Part shown: one piece after another, positions 35,804 through 45,449 of the stretch
Numbering within the stretch: the first letter of the stretch is position 1
Layout of the letters: each line of letters begins with the position of its first letter
Source: Leptospira wolffii serovar Khorat str. Khorat-H2
GTDB lineage: Bacteria > Spirochaetota > Leptospiria > Leptospirales > Leptospiraceae
Direction of reading: 5' to 3'
Length of the DNA stretch: 64,000 nt
NCBI RefSeq assembly: GCF_000306115.2
Contig: NZ_AKWX02000020.1
Location: 62,001-126,000 of the forward strand
Made by a program: the position numbers and the translations under genes
Notes under the pieces: model-generated
The model's input: the letters and a program-made list of their open reading frames with translations, nothing else
Databases searched by the model: none
Told to the model about the DNA's origin: nothing

Positions 35804-37960
35804 ATGAAACCTATACCGGGCCGTAGCTTAATCATTTACGCGCTTTTCTTTCTCGTATTCGGATACGGGATCTACCTTGTTTTGGGTTTCGGAAAATCCT
35901 TGGAAACCTCCCCTCCGTCCGTTTCGACCGAGGCAGTCTCCATATCGGATTTTTCGTCCGTAGTCTCGGAACTGGGCAAAAATAGCAAATCGCCGGTCGC
36001 CATGTTGGTCCTCCAACTTTTGGCTATTCTTCTCGCGGCGAGACTCTCCGGTTGGTTGGTATCTTTGATCGGTCAACCGACCGTGATCGGAGAAATCATC
36101 GCCGGTCTGCTTTTGGGTCCCTCTTTTTTGGGACTATTTTGGCCGGAAGTCTCGGGTTTTCTTTTCCCAAAAGAATCCTTAAAGATCATCCAGGCCCTAA
36201 GCAACGTCGGGCTTCTGTTATTCCTATTCATCATAGGAATGGAATTGGATTTAAGCGTACTAAAAAAGAAGGCCCATGACGCGGTCGTTGTGAGTCATGC
36301 GAGCATTCTGTTTCCCTTCTTTTTAGGAACCGCCTTCGCTTTGACTCTCTACGGCGATTTGGCTCCCAAAGGGATCTCGTTTTTAGTCTTCGGACTTTTC
36401 ATGGGAATCGCGATGAGCATTACCGCCTTTCCCGTTCTCGCAAGGATCGTGCAGGAGCGAGGGCTTACTAAGACTCCTTTGGGAACCTTGGTCATAACTT
36501 GCGCCGCCGCGGACGATATCACCGCTTGGTGTATTCTCGCGGGAGTGGTCGCGATCGCGCAGGCAGGCACTTTTGCGGGAGCCTTAATCACCTTGGGCTT
36601 CGCTCTTGTTTACGTAATCCTAATGGTCTTCGCTATTCGGCCCTTGCTCGGGAAAATCTCGGAGATGTATCCGAGTAAGGAAGCTCTCAGAAGGCCGGTC
36701 ACCGCCTTCGTATTCCTGATTTGGTTGGTTTCCTGCTATACCACTGAACTCATCGGTATTCACGCGCTTTTCGGCGCCTTCCTGGCGGGAGTCGTCATGC
36801 CTTTCAAGGAAGACTTCCGTAGAATGCTCGTGGAGAAGATAGAAGACGTCAGCTTAATCCTATTACTCCCCCTATTCTTCGTGTCGACCGGGCTCAAAAC
36901 CCAAATCGGACTCTTGAACCAGGGAAATCTGTGGTTGGTCTGTGTAGGAGTGATATCCATCGCAATTGTGGGAAAATTCCTAGGAAGCGCGATTGCAGCC
37001 AGATTGGTAGGACAGAATTGGAAGGATAGTCTAGCCATCGGAGCCTTGATGAACACAAGAGGGCTTATGGAACTCGTGGTCCTGAACATAGGATACGATT
37101 TGGGAATTCTCTCCCGAGAAATCTTCGCGATGATGGTTCTCATGGCCTTGGTCACGACCTTCATGACCGGTCCTTCATTAGATTTATTGAATTTAAAATT
37201 CTTCTCCGGGGCGAAAGAAGAGCAGTCCGATTATCGAAAAATCCTGCTTTCCTTTGCCTCCCCGGCTTCCGGGACCAGACTATTGGAATTGGTAAATTTT
37301 TTATTTCCAGAATCCAGAAAGAAGGAACAACAAACGGAAATCGTAGCCCTGCATGTGACTTCCAGCGGAGATATTACTCCTAGAGAGGCGGAAACCCTGG
37401 AGAAGGAAGTATTCGGACCTCTGGAATATAAAGCCAAGCAGATAGGCAGGAAGTTCAGAAAGATATATAAGAATACTCCGCAGGTTTCCAAGGAAATTCT
37501 CTCTAAAACCAAGGAAGAAAGGGCGAGTCTGCTTCTGATGGGCCGTTCTCAGTCCTTATTCTCACGAAAGGGAACCGCAGGAAAAGTCGGATCTTTGGTC
37601 GAAAACTCCCCAATTCCCGTAGGAGTGTTGATTGACAAAGGATTTAAAAAGATCCAAAATGTGGTCCTTCTTTTTTCGGGAAATCGGGATTTCTTTTTAA
37701 GGGAGTACGTGGAGTTCATCGCAGAACATCCGAATCGAGAGGTTACCGTCTTTTGGTCGGGATCGGTTCCTCCTAAGTGGGCGATTCCGAAAAAAGGGCA
37801 AAAGCACAAATGGAAATTCGTACAAAAACTTCGGTCCGAGCTTTTCTCCACGGATTGGAGTTCCTACGATTTGGTTCTGACCAGTTGGGATTTTTATAAG
37901 GAATTGGAATCCACCCAGTTGGAACAAGTGCTTCCTAGCGTGTTAGTACTCACTGAGTGA
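35804..37960 (+). CDS. CPA2-family cation/proton antiporter with C-terminal stress-protein-like region
   Basis: The 718-residue protein has an N-terminal membrane helix (about 8-28), then the 12-helix Na+/H+ or K+/H+ exchanger domain (about 65-470) with LVSLIGQPTVIGEIIAGLLLG, a CAAADDITAW motif near residue 228 carrying the family's ion-binding Asp pair, and a LMNTRGLMELVVLNIGYDLGI segment near 410. The last 230 residues form a soluble Usp-like region in which LLMGRSQSLFS resembles the ATP-binding loop. K+ or Na+ specificity is not visible from sequence. It is preceded by the c-di-AMP riboswitch and followed 10 bp later by a universal-stress-type gene. Confidence 0.9.
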   Translation: MKPIPGRSLIIYALFFLVFGYGIYLVLGFGKSLETSPPSVSTEAVSISDFSSVVSELGKNSKSPVAMLVLQLLAILLAARLSGWLVSLIGQPTVIGEIIAGLLLGPSFLGLFWPEVSGFLFPKESLKIIQALSNVGLLLFLFIIGMELDLSVLKKKAHDAVVVSHASILFPFFLGTAFALTLYGDLAPKGISFLVFGLFMGIAMSITAFPVLARIVQERGLTKTPLGTLVITCAAADDITAWCILAGVVAIAQAGTFAGALITLGFALVYVILMVFAIRPLLGKISEMYPSKEALRRPVTAFVFLIWLVSCYTTELIGIHALFGAFLAGVVMPFKEDFRRMLVEKIEDVSLILLLPLFFVSTGLKTQIGLLNQGNLWLVCVGVISIAIVGKFLGSAIAARLVGQNWKDSLAIGALMNTRGLMELVVLNIGYDLGILSREIFAMMVLMALVTTFMTGPSLDLLNLKFFSGAKEEQSDYRKILLSFASPASGTRLLELVNFLFPESRKKEQQTEIVALHVTSSGDITPREAETLEKEVFGPLEYKAKQIGRKFRKIYKNTPQVSKEILSKTKEERASLLLMGRSQSLFSRKGTAGKVGSLVENSPIPVGVLIDKGFKKIQNVVLLFSGNRDFFLREYVEFIAEHPNREVTVFWSGSVPPKWAIPKKGQKHKWKFVQKLRSELFSTDWSSYDLVLTSWDFYKELESTQLEQVLPSVLVLTE

Positions 37961-37970
37961 GGAGGCGAAA

Positions 37971-38678
37971 ATGAAAGTTCTCGTATCCTTTGCCAATCCC
38001 AAGATGGGGGCAAAATTATTCGGACTAGCGAGGGCACTATTTTCACGGTCCTCCGAAAATCTTTTCATTGTGGCGTTGCACGTAGTTTCGGTGGAATCGC
38101 AATCGGAAGGTTTTCCCATATTAGAAGAAGATGAAGTATTCCGAGCCGTTCGGGAAGAAGCCGCAGGATCCGAATTCCATTTCGAGACCGTCGGATTTCC
38201 CTCCGATTGGATCGTACCCGGAATAGTGGAGACCGCAAAAAGCAAAAACGTGGATCTGCTTTTATTGGGCGCTGCTGGTTCCTTGTTCTCCGACGATTTA
38301 CTCGGAGGAAGGGTGGGAGAAGTACTGAGACAACTTTCGGACTTGGACATTGCGGTTCTTGCGGATAACGGTTTACGTTCTCCTATCGAGCCTGTGATCT
38401 ATTCTCCCGGTCTGGAATCGGCGCCTCTTTTCCCGTTTTCCTTGGGCCTCTCCACGTTCATAGAAAAGCCCATCCCGGTTTTATCCGGTACTGATCCGGG
38501 AGAATACGGACTACCTTCCGTTCAACGATTCCATCCCTGGCTTCCTTTCTCTCTCGCTGCGGCGGACGATTCCAAGAATCTTGCGATCTTAGAATATGGA
38601 ACGTATAAATCCTTTCATTCGGTGTTATTGGATAGAAAGAATATGTCCTTCCTGATTTTACGAAAAGGACGGAAATAA
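37971..38678 (+). CDS. Universal stress protein-like protein
   Basis: A 235-residue protein whose first 145 residues follow the Usp fold: MKVLVSFANPKMGAKLFGLA, then VDLLLLGAAGSLFSDDLLGG, where family members have G-x2-G-x9-G(S/T) for ATP binding, then a strand DIAVLADNG. The rest is more divergent and may be a second, worn Usp half. GAGGAGGCGAAA precedes the ATG. It follows the antiporter gene by 10 bp, forming a c-di-AMP-regulated pair, and may be a regulatory partner of the antiporter's own Usp-like tail. Confidence 0.75.
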   Translation: MKVLVSFANPKMGAKLFGLARALFSRSSENLFIVALHVVSVESQSEGFPILEEDEVFRAVREEAAGSEFHFETVGFPSDWIVPGIVETAKSKNVDLLLLGAAGSLFSDDLLGGRVGEVLRQLSDLDIAVLADNGLRSPIEPVIYSPGLESAPLFPFSLGLSTFIEKPIPVLSGTDPGEYGLPSVQRFHPWLPFSLAAADDSKNLAILEYGTYKSFHSVLLDRKNMSFLILRKGRK

Positions 38679-38891
38679 TCCGATTGCAAAATTATGTTTC
38701 GATTCCAAACGGTTTATAAAACTATAAAGAATAAGAATGCGATATCGAGTAAGAGAGAAATACTTTACGATAATCGCATTTCATTAAGGGTTTTAAACGA
38801 TCTACCGGAACTTCTCCGAATGTAGGATATCCTCTACGCGAACTTTTTAATCCGGATCCTTAGATCCGAAAACCAAAGAAAAGGAATACTC

Positions 38892-39326
38892 ATGAGTGCA
38901 AAAATTCTATTAAGAATCGCCGCCTTTCTTTTGTTCTTTCATGTTGTGGGTCATTCCACCGGAATGATTACTAGAAAGAATAAAACGAACGAAGCCGAAA
39001 TCTCTCTGATGAATCGCATGGCGGAAGTGAAAGTCTCCATTATGGGAAAAGAAACCGACCGTTCTTACGATGACTTTTACCTAGGATTCGGAATCAGTCT
39101 TTCTTTCGCGCTTTTTTCTTTCGGAATCCTTCTCTGGCTATTGGGAAGCCTGGGAGAAAAGGATCCTAACTTTACTAAGAAATTGCTCTCGCCGATTCTA
39201 TTCGTCTTAGTGTCCTTCACTACGATCGATATTCTTTACTTCTTTCCCGTGCCGGCGTTTACCTGCCTTTTGGCATCCGTAGCGATTGTGAGTGCGATCG
39301 TGCGGCTCGGAAAGGAAAAGTCCTAA
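38892..39326 (+). CDS. Four-helix membrane protein of unknown function
   Basis: The 144-residue protein is hydrophobic with four predicted membrane helices (about residues 5-24, 62-85, 97-117 and 119-137) and a charged loop carrying KTNEAEISLMNRMAEVKVSIMGKETDRSYDDFY between the first two. The first helix ends in FFHVVGHSTGM, with two histidines. I have seen proteins of this build in Leptospira but cannot assign a function. The upstream gap of 213 bp (38679-38891) shows no gene; a weak leader of unknown kind may lie there. ATG at 38892 is preceded by AAGGAATACTC. Confidence 0.65.
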   Translation: MSAKILLRIAAFLLFFHVVGHSTGMITRKNKTNEAEISLMNRMAEVKVSIMGKETDRSYDDFYLGFGISLSFALFSFGILLWLLGSLGEKDPNFTKKLLSPILFVLVSFTTIDILYFFPVPAFTCLLASVAIVSAIVRLGKEKS

Positions 39327-39366
39327 AAAGAATCCGAATATAGAATTAGGCTAAAAGCTTCTTAGC

Positions 39367-39789
39367 CTAATCTAAAATCGCTTCCGTCTCTTCCTTACCT
39401 TCCATCTTGCGAAGCACTTCCTCCGGCAAAGGAACCGGTCTCTTTCGTTTGAAATCCAACCACATACCGTGGTTCACGACCTTGCAGACCAATATGCCTT
39501 CATTTTTACTGAAGATATCCTGACGAAAGACGGCCCTAGTCCGACTCAAGACCTCCACTTCGGTTTCCACGACCACCGTATCGGGATATTTCAATTCCTT
39601 AAGATACGTATATTCTGCCTTTAACACCACCGGTCCGATTTCGGTGGCCTCTATCGCTTTTTTATCCCAACCGGCTTCCCGAAATAAGGCGAAAACCGCC
39701 TCCTCGGAAAGGGAATTATAAACCGCATTATTCACATGACCGTTTGAATCGGTATCTCTAAAACGAACGGGAACTTCTATCGAGAACAT
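39367..39789 (-). CDS. Acyl-CoA thioesterase, hot-dog (4HBT) fold
   Basis: The 140-residue protein matches the 4HBT/YbgC group of acyl-CoA thioesterases, which hydrolyse acyl-CoA to free acid and CoA. The N-terminal RFRDTDSNGHVNNAVYNSLSEEAVFALF segment has the catalytic-type Asp (YRDTD-like, residue about 13) and the NGHVNN hallmark. The chain-length preference is unknown. It stands alone on the minus strand, divergent from the cyclic-nucleotide-binding genes. Confidence 0.87.
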   Translation of the reverse strand: MFSIEVPVRFRDTDSNGHVNNAVYNSLSEEAVFALFREAGWDKKAIEATEIGPVVLKAEYTYLKELKYPDTVVVETEVEVLSRTRAVFRQDIFSKNEGILVCKVVNHGMWLDFKRKRPVPLPEEVLRKMEGKEETEAILD

Positions 39790-39949
39790 TTAGCCTCCGT
39801 TTACCCTGATATTCCCATTAAAGTGTATATGCACTATTATTGTCAAGCCGGTACCGGATCCCGAAAAAACTCCCTCCCGAAACGATCCGCTTCGATCGAA
39901 AAATTTCGCCCGAGTTCGGATTTACCGAGAAACCTACGTCTCACATAAC

Positions 39950-40483
39950 ATGGCGACAATTCTGGATTTCGTACACAGTGTTTTTACCAAAGTATACGAG
40001 AAAGATTCCTTCATTTTCAAGGAAGGACAGGAATCCGACGGAAACATGTATTTTCTTTTCCAAGGACAACTGAGGGTCTGCAAAAATCGGCCCGAAGAAA
40101 AAGATAGGACCGTAAAAGAACTGTTTCCCGGAGAATTCTTCGGTGAGATCGCCCTCATATCCGGTAGACCTAGGTCCATGTCGGTTCAAGTCCTTTCTCC
40201 ATCCGCCAAGGTCGGAGTGCTCAATAAAGGCGTCTTCGAAAAACTGGAAAGAACCAGTCCGCAATTTCTTCTCATGCTTCTCAAGAATACCTTCGAAAAA
40301 TTGAATCGCGCAGAATCTAAATTGGAATCCATCTACTCCGAATTGCATCGTAAGGAAGAAGAGGAGAAGGGAACCCGAACCGAGTCCAAAGAAAAGTCCC
40401 CGGAACTTACCGGTTCCTCCTCTACGGAAACGGAAGCTCAGAGTTCTCCGGAAACCGCCGCTGCGGAAACTACTCAAGGATAA
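39950..40483 (+). CDS. Cyclic-nucleotide-binding-domain protein, first of a pair
   Basis: The 177-residue protein is a single Crp-type cyclic-nucleotide-binding domain (residues about 8-120), with the phosphate cassette FPGEFFGEIALISGRPRSMS. It lacks the C-terminal helix-turn-helix of true Crp proteins. From about residue 125 on it turns into a low-complexity Glu/Ser/Thr-rich tail (KEEEEKGTRTESKEKSPELTGSS-like), probably disordered. The PR-S of the cassette means cAMP or cGMP binding is possible but not proven. The next gene, four bases later, encodes a second such domain, and the two may act together as a ligand-dependent scaffold. Confidence 0.83.
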   Translation: MATILDFVHSVFTKVYEKDSFIFKEGQESDGNMYFLFQGQLRVCKNRPEEKDRTVKELFPGEFFGEIALISGRPRSMSVQVLSPSAKVGVLNKGVFEKLERTSPQFLLMLLKNTFEKLNRAESKLESIYSELHRKEEEEKGTRTESKEKSPELTGSSSTETEAQSSPETAAAETTQG

Positions 40484-40487
40484 CGGA

Positions 40488-40916
40488 ATGAGTCTGAATA
40501 TTTTAGATTTTATTAATAATGTTTCCGTAAAAACATACCTTTTAGGAGAGACCGTCTTCAAGGAAAAAGATCCCTCCAACGGAATGATGTATTTCGTGTT
40601 TACCGGAGCAGTGGAAGTACGCAAAAGCTACGACGGAGAGACTCGAGTGGTCCGACAAATGGAACCCGGTTCCTTTTTCGGGGAAATCGCACTCATAAAT
40701 AACGTTCCCAGAGCGGCGACGGTCCAGGTGGTTTCCGAAAAATCCAAAATCGGAATTCTGGACCAAGAAATGTTCTACCGGATCGGCCAGACCAATCCCA
40801 AATTCTTCTCCGCACTTTTAAATACCTCCATCCAGCGACTCGCATCCGTGGAGGACGAGATCGCCAGATTGCAGGCGGGACAACCGATCCAGCCTCTTAG
40901 AAATTCCAGGGAATAA
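40488..40916 (+). CDS. Cyclic-nucleotide-binding-domain protein, second of a pair
   Basis: A 142-residue single Crp-type domain, with the phosphate cassette EPGSFFGEIALINNVPRAATVQV and no DNA-binding domain. It starts 4 bp after the first gene's stop and shares its overall layout, so the pair probably arose by duplication. A short C-terminal helix (LASVEDEIARLQAG) follows the domain. Ligand binding could be cAMP, cGMP or neither; the cassette Arg-Ala is consistent with either. Because neither paralogue has an output domain, they may act by binding other proteins. Confidence 0.83.
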   Translation: MSLNILDFINNVSVKTYLLGETVFKEKDPSNGMMYFVFTGAVEVRKSYDGETRVVRQMEPGSFFGEIALINNVPRAATVQVVSEKSKIGILDQEMFYRIGQTNPKFFSALLNTSIQRLASVEDEIARLQAGQPIQPLRNSRE

Positions 40917-40929
40917 TATAGATCCGGAC

Positions 40930-41364
40930 CTAAGCGACCTTTTTAGAAGCGGACTTGGGTTCGGACTCTCCGGAAAAGTATCTTTCCAAAAGATAACTGA
41001 AAAGGTAGCAACGTGACACTCCGTGCTTCCTCGCCAATAGTCCCAGTTTTCCCCAGTCCGATGCCGAAGGTCGAAAATTCAATCTAGACCATTCGTTTCC
41101 GGGTCTCGATTTTTTCCTTTGGTATTTTAGAATCAGGGGATCCGGATTGAACGTTTTGCGTTTCTCCAGTTCGCTCGCATACAAAGAAAGTAGCTCGTTT
41201 AGGCAGCGGGCTCCGGAGCGAGTTCCCTTCCAATTCTTCCGAAAACGCTTATATAAAACGTTCGCAAGAATCAAAGTACAAACCGGAAGCGTATCCGGAA
41301 TCGATTGGGACTTAGAAGATCTGGCCTTCAATGGTTTGGGGTTAACGATTAATTTCCATTTCAT
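40930..41364 (-). CDS. DUF1564 family protein
   Basis: This basic protein of about 144 residues matches DUF1564, a family found almost only in Leptospira, often in many copies, and of unknown function. The C-terminal half is diagnostic: [39 protein letters not shown], a ribbon-helix-helix-like segment which may bind DNA. A start at 41364 (MKWKLIVN) is preferred over 41391. The gene is convergent with the cyclic-nucleotide-binding pair and divergent from msrA. Copy-number expansion in the genus suggests a mobile or regulatory history. Confidence 0.8.
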   Translation of the reverse strand: MKWKLIVNPKPLKARSSKSQSIPDTLPVCTLILANVLYKRFRKNWKGTRSGARCLNELLSLYASELEKRKTFNPDPLILKYQRKKSRPGNEWSRLNFRPSASDWGKLGLLARKHGVSRCYLFSYLLERYFSGESEPKSASKKVA

Positions 41365-41493
41365 ACTTGGTTCCCGTTCCGGAACTAGCAATAATGCCGA
41401 CGTTTTTTTTCAGAAACTCCGGAAAAACGGTTCCGAGCCCCGACTTTTCGGTTTTTTATCAGGCTCTAATAGAAGTCGCTCGAGGAGAGAAGA

Positions 41494-42018
41494 ATGTCGG
41501 ATCAAGAGAATCTGGAATATGCTACGTTAGGTGGAGGATGCTTTTGGTGCGTGGAAGCGATTTACCAACTCGTAAACGGAGTAGAATCCATCGTTTCCGG
41601 ATACGCGGGAGGTTCGGATCCTTCCCCAAATTATAAATCGGTTTGCACGGGATTAACCGGTCACGCGGAAGTCATCCGCATCGGTTTCGATCCCAAGATC
41701 ATTTCTTTCCAAGGTATCCTGGATATTTTCTGGGAGGCCCATGATCCTACCACGCGTAATAGACAAGGAAACGACGAAGGTCCTCAATATAGAAGTATCA
41801 TACTATATGAAAGCCCGGAGCAGAAGGAAACCGCCGAGAAGTCCAGGACTTCCGCCCAGTCCAAATTCTCGTCTCCGATCGTCACGGAAATCGTTCCTCT
41901 GGAAAAATTCCATCCGGGAGAAGGATACCACCAAAACTATTTCAGAACGAATCCTAGTCAGCCTTACTGTCATTACGTAATTCGTCCTAAGATCGAAAAA
42001 TTTCTGAAGAAGAAATAA
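41494..42018 (+). CDS. msrA: Peptide methionine sulfoxide reductase MsrA
   Basis: MsrA reduces the S form of methionine sulfoxide in damaged proteins. In 174 residues it carries the catalytic cysteine in GCFWCVEA (Cys16; a second Cys19 follows), then GYAGGSDPSPNYKSVCTGLTGHAEVIRIGFDP, and the YRSIILYESPEQKETAEKS block, all family features. The resolving cysteine is probably Cys19 or a later one (CHYVIRPKIEKF). It has AGGAGAGAAG as ribosome site and is monocistronic. Confidence 0.95.
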   Translation: MSDQENLEYATLGGGCFWCVEAIYQLVNGVESIVSGYAGGSDPSPNYKSVCTGLTGHAEVIRIGFDPKIISFQGILDIFWEAHDPTTRNRQGNDEGPQYRSIILYESPEQKETAEKSRTSAQSKFSSPIVTEIVPLEKFHPGEGYHQNYFRTNPSQPYCHYVIRPKIEKFLKKK

Positions 42019-42024
42019 CTAGGA

Positions 42025-44403
42025 TTAATTCGGCAAATTTACGAAGAAGGTCGTTCCATTTGGAGAAGTCTCGAAACGGATCGTGCCTCCATGATTTTCC
42101 ACGATTCTCTTAGCGATATCCAACCCTAGACCGGAACCTTCTCCAGGAGCCTTGGTAGTAAAAAAAGGTTCGAAAATTCTGGGTTGGATATTTTCGGGAA
42201 TTCCGGGTCCTGAGTCGGAGATCCGCACTTGAGTTTCGCTATCTCCCGATTTTTGGATCCCTATCTTTAAGGTTCCCTTATATTCCATGGCTTGGATCGC
42301 GTTATAGATAAGATTGGTCCATACGTGCAGTAGATCGTCGGAGTATGCCTGGATGGGCGGAAGAGTTTCGTAATCCTTTACGATCTCTATGCCCGACTTC
42401 AGCTGGTTCTGATAGATGGTGAGAACGGTATCCACACTCTCGAACAAATTTACTTCCGACTTGGGACCGCCCACGCTGAAATGGGAAAAATTCTTAAGCG
42501 CATAGACGATCTTAGAAGTACGATCCACCGACATTTCTATCAAGTTGGAACTCCTACTAGCTTGAATCTCGTCCACTGCGTATTGTAGAACCTCTTTGGT
42601 GTGTTTACCCGTGAATAATCTGGGATAATCCTCCAGAGCGGATTCCAGGCCCACATCCACCAAACCCTCCGCTAAATTTCTCGCCTCGGCGATTCCCAAA
42701 TCCTTCAGCTTGGCTTCCAGTATCTTGGTCTTCGCCCTCGCTTCCTTAGGAGGAAGAATATCCTTATGATATCTGCCCTTGCGGATCAAGGATTGGAAGT
42801 CCTCTTTGGATTTTTCGTTCAATCTGGAGATGATCGAGGCGGCATCCTCCATTCTTTCCATGGATCTATGAAAATGACTCTTAACCGATTCGTTTGCGGC
42901 GCGAATAACTCCGATGGGATTATTGATTTCGTGAGCGATTCCCGCTACGAGCTGGCCCAGAGCGGCCATTTTTTCCGAGAGAATGAGTTGATTTTGGGCC
43001 TTCTTCAAATTATCCAAAGTGGATTCCAATTCTTTCTTTTGGGCCGCGATCAACTCGTTTCTTGCGGAGATCTCATTATTCAAGGACCTTAATTCTTCCG
43101 CTTCCTTTCTCGCGGAAATATCCTTAACGATATTGATCATCCGCATGGTTCCGTCGATTACCACGAAACGACTCGAAAACTCGGAAAGAATCAGCCGTCC
43201 ATCCTTAGCTCGAAAGAAAGTTTCCTCGTTTAAAAGAACCCCTTCTTTTATAATTTTTTCCTTATATCTATCCCGCACTTCCGGATCCGGCCAAAGACCC
43301 AATTCTACGCTCGTAGTCCCCACTGCGTCGTCTCGGGTATAGCCGAACATCTTGGTAAAACCGTCGTTGATATCCAGATACTTTCCGTCTTCGTAATTGG
43401 ATATGGACGTAGCGTAAGGACTTAGCTTAAAGACTTTCGAAAATAGCTCTTGGCTCGTCTTCAAATCCTCTTCCGCTAAATGCTTTTCCGTGATATCCTG
43501 CCCGGTACCGAATCCCATAAAGGAATCGTTATATTTCCCCTTGGTCAGAATGTATCGGATTTTGCCGTCCACTCCCTTTGCCCTGTAAATAAATTCGACG
43601 GAGAAATTCCTGTCCTCTCTGTTCCGTCTTGCGTCCGCCAGAATTTCTCGTAATTTTTCCCTTTCCTCCTCTTCTACATACGTAGATAGAAAAGAATCGA
43701 AGCTCATACTTACGGATTCTCTGGCTTTCGTTTCCCCTAATAGAATTCTATATTCTTTGGATAATGTCAGCTCCAGATTGGACGTGTCCAAAGACCAGCT
43801 TCCCAATTTGGCCCCTATATGTGCTTTGGACAATTCTTCCCGGACTTTCTTGAAGCCTCCCAGCCCGAATCGCAGCAGGATTAGTATCATGAAGAAGCCT
43901 ATTGCGTTTCCGGTCAGAACCGCCCATTCTCCCGGCATAGGAGGGAGAGGCTTAATCCAACCTTGCATTCGGAAATAAACGCTGCAAAAACCGACCAATA
44001 TAGAACCGATCGTATATGCGAGAGCCACCCAATTTCCAAGAAGAAGAGAGGATAACGTGATCACCACCATAAATAGGGAGAACGCCACCGCGTGCACCCC
44101 CGTCTCCCGTAGCATCACTATGGAAAGCGCCAACCATTGTAGGAAGACCAGTATATGAGTGCCTAGTTTGATCCTTCCGAATTTGGCCAGTACGTGGCAG
44201 AATAGCACGGCGGAAGGTATGATATAAAACGAATAATACGTGTCCTTGGGCTTATCCGCGACGAAAGGATGAACGATACGAAAAAGAACGGAGACGGAAA
44301 AGGAAACGGTCATTAGGCCGTACAATAGCCTAACGGATACAGCCTTCTCCGCATCCATGTATATGGGAGGGGATAATATTTTCCGCAATCTTTCCCGAAT
44401 CAT
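42025..44403 (-). CDS. Membrane-bound PAS sensor histidine kinase
   Basis: The 792-residue kinase begins with about six membrane helices (residues 25-185), a cluster that may itself sense membrane or light-type input. Two PAS domains follow (about 190-320 and 325-440), then a coiled linker, then the kinase core: H box [18 protein letters not shown] box [11 protein letters not shown]1 DSGPGIP and G2 [21 protein letters not shown] long insert lies between the H box and the ATPase. No response-regulator gene is adjacent, so it is an orphan kinase. It is divergent from the plasmanylethanolamine-desaturase-type gene at 44658, with 254 bp between them. Confidence 0.92.
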   Translation of the reverse strand: MIRERLRKILSPPIYMDAEKAVSVRLLYGLMTVSFSVSVLFRIVHPFVADKPKDTYYSFYIIPSAVLFCHVLAKFGRIKLGTHILVFLQWLALSIVMLRETGVHAVAFSLFMVVITLSSLLLGNWVALAYTIGSILVGFCSVYFRMQGWIKPLPPMPGEWAVLTGNAIGFFMILILLRFGLGGFKKVREELSKAHIGAKLGSWSLDTSNLELTLSKEYRILLGETKARESVSMSFDSFLSTYVEEEEREKLREILADARRNREDRNFSVEFIYRAKGVDGKIRYILTKGKYNDSFMGFGTGQDITEKHLAEEDLKTSQELFSKVFKLSPYATSISNYEDGKYLDINDGFTKMFGYTRDDAVGTTSVELGLWPDPEVRDRYKEKIIKEGVLLNEETFFRAKDGRLILSEFSSRFVVIDGTMRMINIVKDISARKEAEELRSLNNEISARNELIAAQKKELESTLDNLKKAQNQLILSEKMAALGQLVAGIAHEINNPIGVIRAANESVKSHFHRSMERMEDAASIISRLNEKSKEDFQSLIRKGRYHKDILPPKEARAKTKILEAKLKDLGIAEARNLAEGLVDVGLESALEDYPRLFTGKHTKEVLQYAVDEIQASRSSNLIEMSVDRTSKIVYALKNFSHFSVGGPKSEVNLFESVDTVLTIYQNQLKSGIEIVKDYETLPPIQAYSDDLLHVWTNLIYNAIQAMEYKGTLKIGIQKSGDSETQVRISDSGPGIPENIQPRIFEPFFTTKAPGEGSGLGLDIAKRIVENHGGTIRFETSPNGTTFFVNLPN

Positions 44404-44657
44404 AGGTTAGAAAGGTATTCTCCTTTCTTTTTCCCTCATAGGTAAAGATGAAAAGGTCCGATTTGATGCCCAAGATTCAATTTTGAAGGAATTCCTACAA
44501 AACGACACCAACCACGATAGCCCGAAGTACATAGAAATTTTTTAGACCCCCGTCTTACGTCTCCAAGGCTTCTAAAGACATAGAAAGCGATCTCCGAATC
44601 CGCGAATTTTACGAAAAAAATTTTTGCAAACCTTACAATATTCCTGAATCTTAGGAC

Positions 44658-45359
44658 ATGGGAATTCTTAGACGGCTCTTCCCCTATCCGTTTCGCATCC
44701 ATAGACTCGTGGAAGTTCTAAGCCTAGGACTATTCCTATTATTTACCGTTCTTTCCTTTTGGAAATTCGGCCGGATCTCTCTTATTCATTTTAAGGATTC
44801 CTATTCGATTCTAATATTTGTCGGAATCGCCATCTTCTTTGCCGCCTATATATGCGCGGATTTCATCTCCGGTTTCGTTCACTTTTTAGGGGACAGTTTT
44901 GGAGACGAGAATACTCCGTATATCGGTCCCGCATTCATCTTTCCTTTCCGGGATCACCATGTGGACCCTAAAGGAATTACAAGACACGATTTCGTGGAGA
45001 CTAACGGGAATAATTGCCTAGTCTCTCTCCCTATTCTCCTCTATTGCTTTTTCGTTCCTATCCAATCGGATACTTTTCCCTGGGGCAGAATCTTTTGGCT
45101 TTTGGTGCTAGTCGGAATATTCTTCACGAACCAAATCCATAAATGGGCGCACCAAGATTCCCCCAATCGATTCGTTCGATTTCTACAGAATCGTCGTTTG
45201 ATATTATCGCCCGAACATCACGGGATCCACCACACGAAACCTTACGACACTTTCTTTTGCATCACAACCGGATGGTGGAACTCCTTACTACATAGAATCC
45301 GATTCTTTCCCTTTGTAAAAAGAGTTCTAAAAGGAATCTTTCGGCCTTTTACAGGCTGA
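44658..45359 (+). CDS. Plasmanylethanolamine desaturase-type protein (CarF/PEDS1/TMEM189 family)
   Basis: CarF/PEDS1 enzymes introduce the vinyl-ether bond that makes plasmalogens, at the membrane. This 233-residue protein has the family's helices (about 20-35, 50-75, 120-138, 145-160) and full set of histidine motifs: H75 in GFVHFLGD, HH at 100-101 in RDHHVDP, H110 in TRHDF, H161 and H165 in QIHKWAHQ, and H187-H188 and H191-H192 in PEHHGIHH. These histidines are the expected di-iron ligands of the desaturase. Length is close to myxobacterial CarF. Aerobic bacteria with CarF are few. Two lipoprotein hydrolase genes follow on the same strand. Confidence 0.87.
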   Translation: MGILRRLFPYPFRIHRLVEVLSLGLFLLFTVLSFWKFGRISLIHFKDSYSILIFVGIAIFFAAYICADFISGFVHFLGDSFGDENTPYIGPAFIFPFRDHHVDPKGITRHDFVETNGNNCLVSLPILLYCFFVPIQSDTFPWGRIFWLLVLVGIFFTNQIHKWAHQDSPNRFVRFLQNRRLILSPEHHGIHHTKPYDTFFCITTGWWNSLLHRIRFFPFVKRVLKGIFRPFTG

Positions 45360-45449
45360 ATCCCTGATTGGCTCGCCTTCAAAGTACCTTAGTATAATTC
45401 GATTCGAATTTTCCTTGATTCCTTCGGGATAGATTGCAGCATCGCGGGT

